A stretch of DNA of 9,850 bases from DATAQC01 sp051005135 (GTDB lineage: Bacteria; Actinomycetota; Acidimicrobiia; Acidimicrobiales; AC-14). How positions within the stretch are numbered: the first letter of the stretch is position 1; each line of letters starts with the position of its first letter. Below the pieces are notes generated by a model. That model did not search any database. It had not been told where the DNA came from and saw only the letters and a program-made list of their open reading frames with translations. Shown here piece after piece: positions 6,759 to 9,850 of this stretch. The translations under genes and the position numbers were made by a program. The stretch spans positions 1 to 9,850 of the forward strand of contig JBPCJQ010000032.1 in assembly GCA_051005135.1 (NCBI GenBank), read 5' to 3'.

Positions 6759-7248
6759 AACGCCTCGAGTTGAGGACGATGACGTAGATCTCCTCGAGGG
6801 CGATGAGGGCGAAGTTGATGACGCCGATCAGCAGGCCGAGACGGGCGATGAACTGGGCCCGGCCGCCCTCGTCGTCGGAGGACTCGTCCCCGTCGGACGA
6901 CCTCATCATGTGCAGGCACAGGGCGATGGCGGCGGCTGTCAGTGCCAGGGTGACGACGGTCGTCAGGTGCATCACCCACACGTAGCCGTGGGCGTTGCAG
7001 GTGTAGCGGACGATGCTGACGAACAGCAACAGGTGAATGGCCCAGGCGACGATGCCGCCCAGCAGGGCGAACCACACCAGCACTCCCTCGCGCACGGCGG
7101 AGGCGATGCTGTGGGCCCGCCGGGCCTCCTCGCCGTCGACCGTCGGGTCCTCCACTGCCGAGTCCTCGACCTGCGGGGAGTCGGGCGCCAGCGGCCCACG
7201 GAGCGGGGTGTCGGGCCCGAGCGGCCCTCGGAGCGGGGTGTCTGTCAT
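6751..7248 (-). CDS. Three-helix membrane protein of unknown function in the oxidase operon
   Basis: This 165-residue protein has three hydrophobic segments, about 55-80 (VWFALLGGIVAWAIHLLLF), 91-114 and 133-157, after a hydrophilic Pro/Asp/Glu-rich N-terminal tail of about 45 residues. A charged loop (SSDGDESSDDEGG) lies between helices two and three. I do not recognise a named family, though small proteins with a WF-LLGG-AWA-H-L first helix followed by a Cys (here C84) are something I associate with cox gene clusters. H72 is inside helix one and C164 is next to last. The ATG overlaps the subunit III stop (ATGA) and its stop lies inside the ctaG-like start region, so it is translated as part of the oxidase operon. 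An oxidase accessory subunit or assembly protein is the natural guess. The tail contains a 10-residue repeat. Confidence 0.8.
   Translation of the reverse strand: MTDTPLRGPLGPDTPLRGPLAPDSPQVEDSAVEDPTVDGEEARRAHSIASAVREGVLVWFALLGGIVAWAIHLLLFVSIVRYTCNAHGYVWVMHLTTVVTLALTAAAIALCLHMMRSSDGDESSDDEGGRAQFIARLGLLIGVINFALIALEEIYVIVLNSRRCG
7181..7240. repeat. Tandem 30-bp duplication (two copies)
   Basis: Positions 7181-7210 and 7211-7240 are tandem 30-bp copies that differ at three positions (27 of 30 identical). On the minus strand they encode two copies of the decapeptide TPLRGPL(G/A)PD at the N-terminus of the three-helix protein. The unit is a multiple of three, so the reading frame is kept. Confidence 0.85.
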
Positions 7249-7853
7249 CGGATGTGGGCGGAGAGGAAGAGGATGGGGAACACGGCCAGCCACACGACGT
7301 CGACGAAGTGCCAGTAGAGGAAGAACACCTCGGCGCTGGCATAGCGCCCGCCGTCGTACCGGCCCGACCAGGCCTTGATCTGGACCATGGTGCTCAGCCC
7401 CAGGCCGAGGAAGACGTGGAAGGCGTGGAGACCGACGATCGTGTAGTAGATCGAGCCGTAGGCGTTGGTGCGCCAGCCGAAGTGCAGGTCGTTGAAGTCG
7501 TAGAGGGTGAAGGCGAAGAACGACAGGCCCATCACGAAGCTGATCGCCAACCCCGCCTTCATCCGGCCCACCCTGCCGTTGCGGATGCTGTGCTCGGCCC
7601 AGAAGATGGGGATGCTGCTCCCCCACAGCACGAAGCTGAACGGAATCGAGAGCTCAAGTTTGGGCACCTCGATGTCGCCGAGCGGCCATTGCTTCGACGC
7701 CGCCCGCAGGAACAGGTAGGCGGCCAGGAGGATGGCGAAGATCATGGCCTCGGTCATGATCACCACCGCCATCCCCCACCACGCCGTGGGATAGGTGCGC
7801 CGGGTGGCCGGCCGGGTGATCCCCGGGGTCACCGTCGCGCTCGGAGCAGTCAT
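7245..7853 (-). CDS. ctaE: Cytochrome c oxidase subunit III
   Basis: This 202-residue protein is the short five-helix form of heme-copper oxidase subunit III, as expected for caa3-type enzymes; the first two helices of the seven-helix form are absent. Hydrophobic segments fall at about 24-48, 70-86, 98-118, 135-158 and 176-198. Family marks include MTEAMIFAILLAAYLFLR (E35), FWAEHSIRNG, GLHAFHVFLG (H143, H146) and the C-terminal YWHFVDVVWLAVFP (H182, D185). The subunit stabilises subunit I and proton uptake rather than binding metal. The ATG overlaps the subunit I stop by 4 nt (ATGA) but also has its own strong ribosome binding site. Its stop overlaps the next start in the same way. Confidence 0.95.
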   Translation of the reverse strand: MTAPSATVTPGITRPATRRTYPTAWWGMAVVIMTEAMIFAILLAAYLFLRAASKQWPLGDIEVPKLELSIPFSFVLWGSSIPIFWAEHSIRNGRVGRMKAGLAISFVMGLSFFAFTLYDFNDLHFGWRTNAYGSIYYTIVGLHAFHVFLGLGLSTMVQIKAWSGRYDGGRYASAEVFFLYWHFVDVVWLAVFPILFLSAHIR

Positions 7854-9826
7854 GCCTCGTCACCTCCCGCCTCGGCGGTGACGCCGGCGTTCACCGGAGC
7901 CTCCGGTCCGGGATCGGGAGGCGCGAGGTCCTCCTCGGTGCGCCAGGCCCACCACCACGCTCCCAGCACCACCAACGCCGCCCCGATCACCCCGACGACC
8001 ACCGCCCGCACGAGGAGCCCCACGAACAGCGCGGCCAGGCCCAGGGCCACGACGAAGGGCAGGTAGGTCTCGTGGGGGATCTCCAGGTTGCCTTCGGGAC
8101 GGGTGTCGATGCCGCTGGTCACCGGCGTCTCGCGCGCGATGGCCCCCTCGACGCCCAACCCCTTGGTCTCGGGCTCGTCGCCCGAGGTGGCGAATGGCAG
8201 GGGCCGCTGGTCCCAGAGTGGGTGGCGGCTGGCCACGAGGGGGATGGCGGCGAAGTTGTAGTGGGGAGGCGGCGACGTGGTCGACCATTCGAGGCTGTCG
8301 GCGTCCCACGGGTCGTCGCCCGCGGCATTGCCTTTGCGCCGGCTCCAGAGCCAGTTGAACAGGGTGATGGCGGTACCCAGGCCGAAGATGGCCGATCCGA
8401 TGCTGATCATGGCGTTGAGGCCGCCCCAGCCCAGGCCGTTGTCGTAGGTGTAGATGCGTCGTGGCATCCCCAGGAAGCCGAGGATGTGCATGGGGAAGAA
8501 GGTGATGTTGAAGCCCACGAACATCACCCAGAAGCTCAGCTTTCCCAGCTTCTCGCTCAGCATCCGCCCCGTCATCTTGGGCATCCAGTAGTAGATGGCG
8601 CCGAAGATCGGGAACACCACCGCGCCGTTGAGCACGTAGTGGAGGTGGGCGACCACGAAATAGCTGTCGGTGACCTGCCAGTCGAAGGGCAGCACCGCCA
8701 CCATGACGCCGGTGATGCCGCCCAGGAGGAAGATGAGGAGGAAGCCGATGGCGAACAGCATCGGTGTGGTCAGCCTGACCCTGCCCTTCCACATGGTGGT
8801 GATCCACGCGAAGAACTGGACCCCGCTGGGCAGGGTGATGATCAGGCTGACGCCGGAGAAGAACGCCATGGCCAGTGCCGGCAGGCCGGTGGCGAACATG
8901 TGGTGGACCCACACGCCGAAGCTGATGAACCCGACGGTGACGAGCGAGCCTGCCACCCACAGGTAGCCGACGAGGGGACGGCCCGAGAAGGTGGGCACGA
9001 TCTGGGAGATCATGCCGGTGGCGGGGACGAACAGGATGTAGACCTCGGGATGGCCCCAGAACCAGAACAAGTGCTGGTAGAGCAGCACGCTGCCGCCGAG
9101 AGCGGGCACGAAGAACGAGGTGCCGAAGAGGCGGTCGAGCTCGTTGAGACCGGTGGCCAGGGTCACCGCGGGAACCGAGAAGATGGCCATGAACGAAAAG
9201 ACGAGCATCGACCACACGAAGATGGGCATGCGGTTGAGCGACATGCCCGGGGCCCGCAGCTTGAAGATGGTGACGATGAAGTTGATCGAGCCCACCGTCG
9301 TGGACAGACCGGTGAACACGATGCCTAGGCCCCAGAAGTCGATGTTGAGCCCTGGCGAGAAGGTCTTGCCGGTCAGGGGCACGTACCCGAACCAACCACC
9401 GTCGGGCATGCCGAAGAAGAAGCTGCTGTACATGAAGATGCCGCCCAGCAGGAACACCCAGTAGCTGAAGGCGTTCAGCCGGGGGAAGGCCATGTCGCGC
9501 GTACCGATCTGCAACGGGATCAGGTAATTGCCGAAGCCGGCCAGCACGGGCGTGTTGAACAGGAAGATCATGGTCACGCCGTGCATGGTGAACAGCTCGT
9601 TGTAGAGCTGGGGGCCCAGCACCTTGGCATTGGGCTGGGCGAGCTGGGTGCGCATGGCCAGGGCCATCAGCCCGGCCACGAAGAAGAAGAAGAAGCACGT
9701 GTAGATGTAGCGCATGCCGATGCGCTTGTGGTCGACGGTGGAGAAGAACCCGGGGATGCCCGGCGCGTCCTCCCAGAGCTCGTTGAGATCGCCCTGGTCG
9801 GCGGGGGGCGCCTCGGCGATGGCCAT
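7850..9826 (-). CDS. ctaD: Cytochrome c oxidase subunit I, with C-terminal extension
   Basis: This 658-residue catalytic subunit of an aa3/caa3-type oxidase reduces O2 and pumps protons. Heme a ligands are H82 and H396 and the heme a3 ligand is H394 (VVAHLHYVL). CuB ligands are H259, H308 and H309, with Y263 as the His-Tyr cross-link partner in GHPEVY. D-channel residues are present: N100, D111, N118 and E261. At the K-channel position the motif is LPSGVQFFAW, so Gln337 replaces the usual Lys and Ser334 the usual Thr; S274 is kept. After the twelfth helix (about 495) comes a hydrophilic linker with PPPHYNFAAIP, then two more hydrophobic segments (about 589-608 and 610-628) and an acidic Pro-rich tail. 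The extension may be a fused subunit IV-like part. The ATG is preceded by GGAGGG at about 9 nt and overlaps the upstream stop by one base. Confidence 0.96.
   Translation of the reverse strand: MAIAEAPPADQGDLNELWEDAPGIPGFFSTVDHKRIGMRYIYTCFFFFFVAGLMALAMRTQLAQPNAKVLGPQLYNELFTMHGVTMIFLFNTPVLAGFGNYLIPLQIGTRDMAFPRLNAFSYWVFLLGGIFMYSSFFFGMPDGGWFGYVPLTGKTFSPGLNIDFWGLGIVFTGLSTTVGSINFIVTIFKLRAPGMSLNRMPIFVWSMLVFSFMAIFSVPAVTLATGLNELDRLFGTSFFVPALGGSVLLYQHLFWFWGHPEVYILFVPATGMISQIVPTFSGRPLVGYLWVAGSLVTVGFISFGVWVHHMFATGLPALAMAFFSGVSLIITLPSGVQFFAWITTMWKGRVRLTTPMLFAIGFLLIFLLGGITGVMVAVLPFDWQVTDSYFVVAHLHYVLNGAVVFPIFGAIYYWMPKMTGRMLSEKLGKLSFWVMFVGFNITFFPMHILGFLGMPRRIYTYDNGLGWGGLNAMISIGSAIFGLGTAITLFNWLWSRRKGNAAGDDPWDADSLEWSTTSPPPHYNFAAIPLVASRHPLWDQRPLPFATSGDEPETKGLGVEGAIARETPVTSGIDTRPEGNLEIPHETYLPFVVALGLAALFVGLLVRAVVVGVIGAALVVLGAWWWAWRTEEDLAPPDPGPEAPVNAGVTAEAGGDEA
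7860..7868 (-). promoter_or_regulatory. Strong ribosome binding site of the subunit III gene
   Basis: Read on the minus strand this is GGGAGGTGA, 6 nt before the ATG at 7851-7853 and inside the 3' end of the subunit I gene. It is the best Shine-Dalgarno match I see in this operon, so subunit III need not rely on coupling alone. Confidence 0.6.
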
Positions 9827-9850
9827 TACTTGAGACCCTCCAGGTAGGCG
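9826..9850 (-). CDS. 3' end of an upstream gene, probably cytochrome oxidase subunit II
   Basis: Read on the minus strand, the last codons before the subunit I start give AYLEGLK followed by TAA, and the stop shares one base with the ATG (TAATG). Subunit II commonly precedes subunit I. A C-terminal AYL-x-x-LK is typical of the last helix of a class I cytochrome c domain, which would fit a caa3-type subunit II with fused cytochrome c. Only seven codons are visible, so identity rests on position and this short match. Confidence 0.5.

Noticed and set aside
8072..9328. 418-codon open frame on the plus strand opposite the subunit I gene
   Set aside because: The product is low-complexity (Gly, Glu, His, Asp, Val rich) with no motif, and it lies opposite a fully recognised gene; GC-rich antisense frames stay open by composition.

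Overview
This is GC-rich DNA (GC-rich wobble positions, several GTG starts, long antisense ORF shadows) that is coding almost from end to end. Gene content and codon style suggest a high-GC Actinomycetota bacterium. The layout of the respiratory genes and the sequence style would fit an Acidimicrobiia-like lineage, but that placement is inference and no marker gene is present.

Left half (1-4458, plus strand): a tight four-gene cluster. It starts with a TPP-dependent, PoxB/pyruvate-oxidase-like enzyme that is cut by the window edge. Next come a small four-helix membrane protein of unknown function, a gluconate 2-dehydrogenase subunit 3-like protein and a GMC-family FAD dehydrogenase. The dehydrogenase carries a CX5CX3C motif like the [3Fe-4S] site of bacterial FAD-glucose dehydrogenases. 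Neighbouring genes are 3 or 1 nt apart or overlap by 4 nt. No cytochrome c subunit is present, and the subunit 3-like protein has no visible Tat signal. The cluster therefore looks like a non-canonical membrane-linked or cytosolic flavo-dehydrogenase, transcribed together with a second flavin/TPP oxidase.

Right half (4489-9850, minus strand): an aerobic respiratory operon read right to left. It contains the last codons of an upstream gene (probably cytochrome oxidase subunit II), cytochrome oxidase subunit I with a C-terminal extension, subunit III, a small three-helix protein of unknown function, a CtaG-like oxidase assembly protein, and a bc-complex cytochrome b (QcrB-like). Every junction overlaps by 1-8 nt. 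Subunit I keeps all heme and CuB ligands and the D-channel residues, but has Gln in place of the K-channel lysine. The cytochrome b gene is last in the operon, with no Rieske or cytochrome c1 gene beside it inside the window.

The two operons converge on a 30-bp gap (4459-4488) with a small hairpin over the dehydrogenase stop codon. No RNA gene, mobile element, CRISPR array or gene-free stretch over 30 bp was seen, and no promoter can be placed because both operons start outside the window. A plausible overall reading is that the left cluster feeds electrons from carbon oxidation into the quinone pool and the right operon burns them with oxygen. The link is by neighbourhood only.
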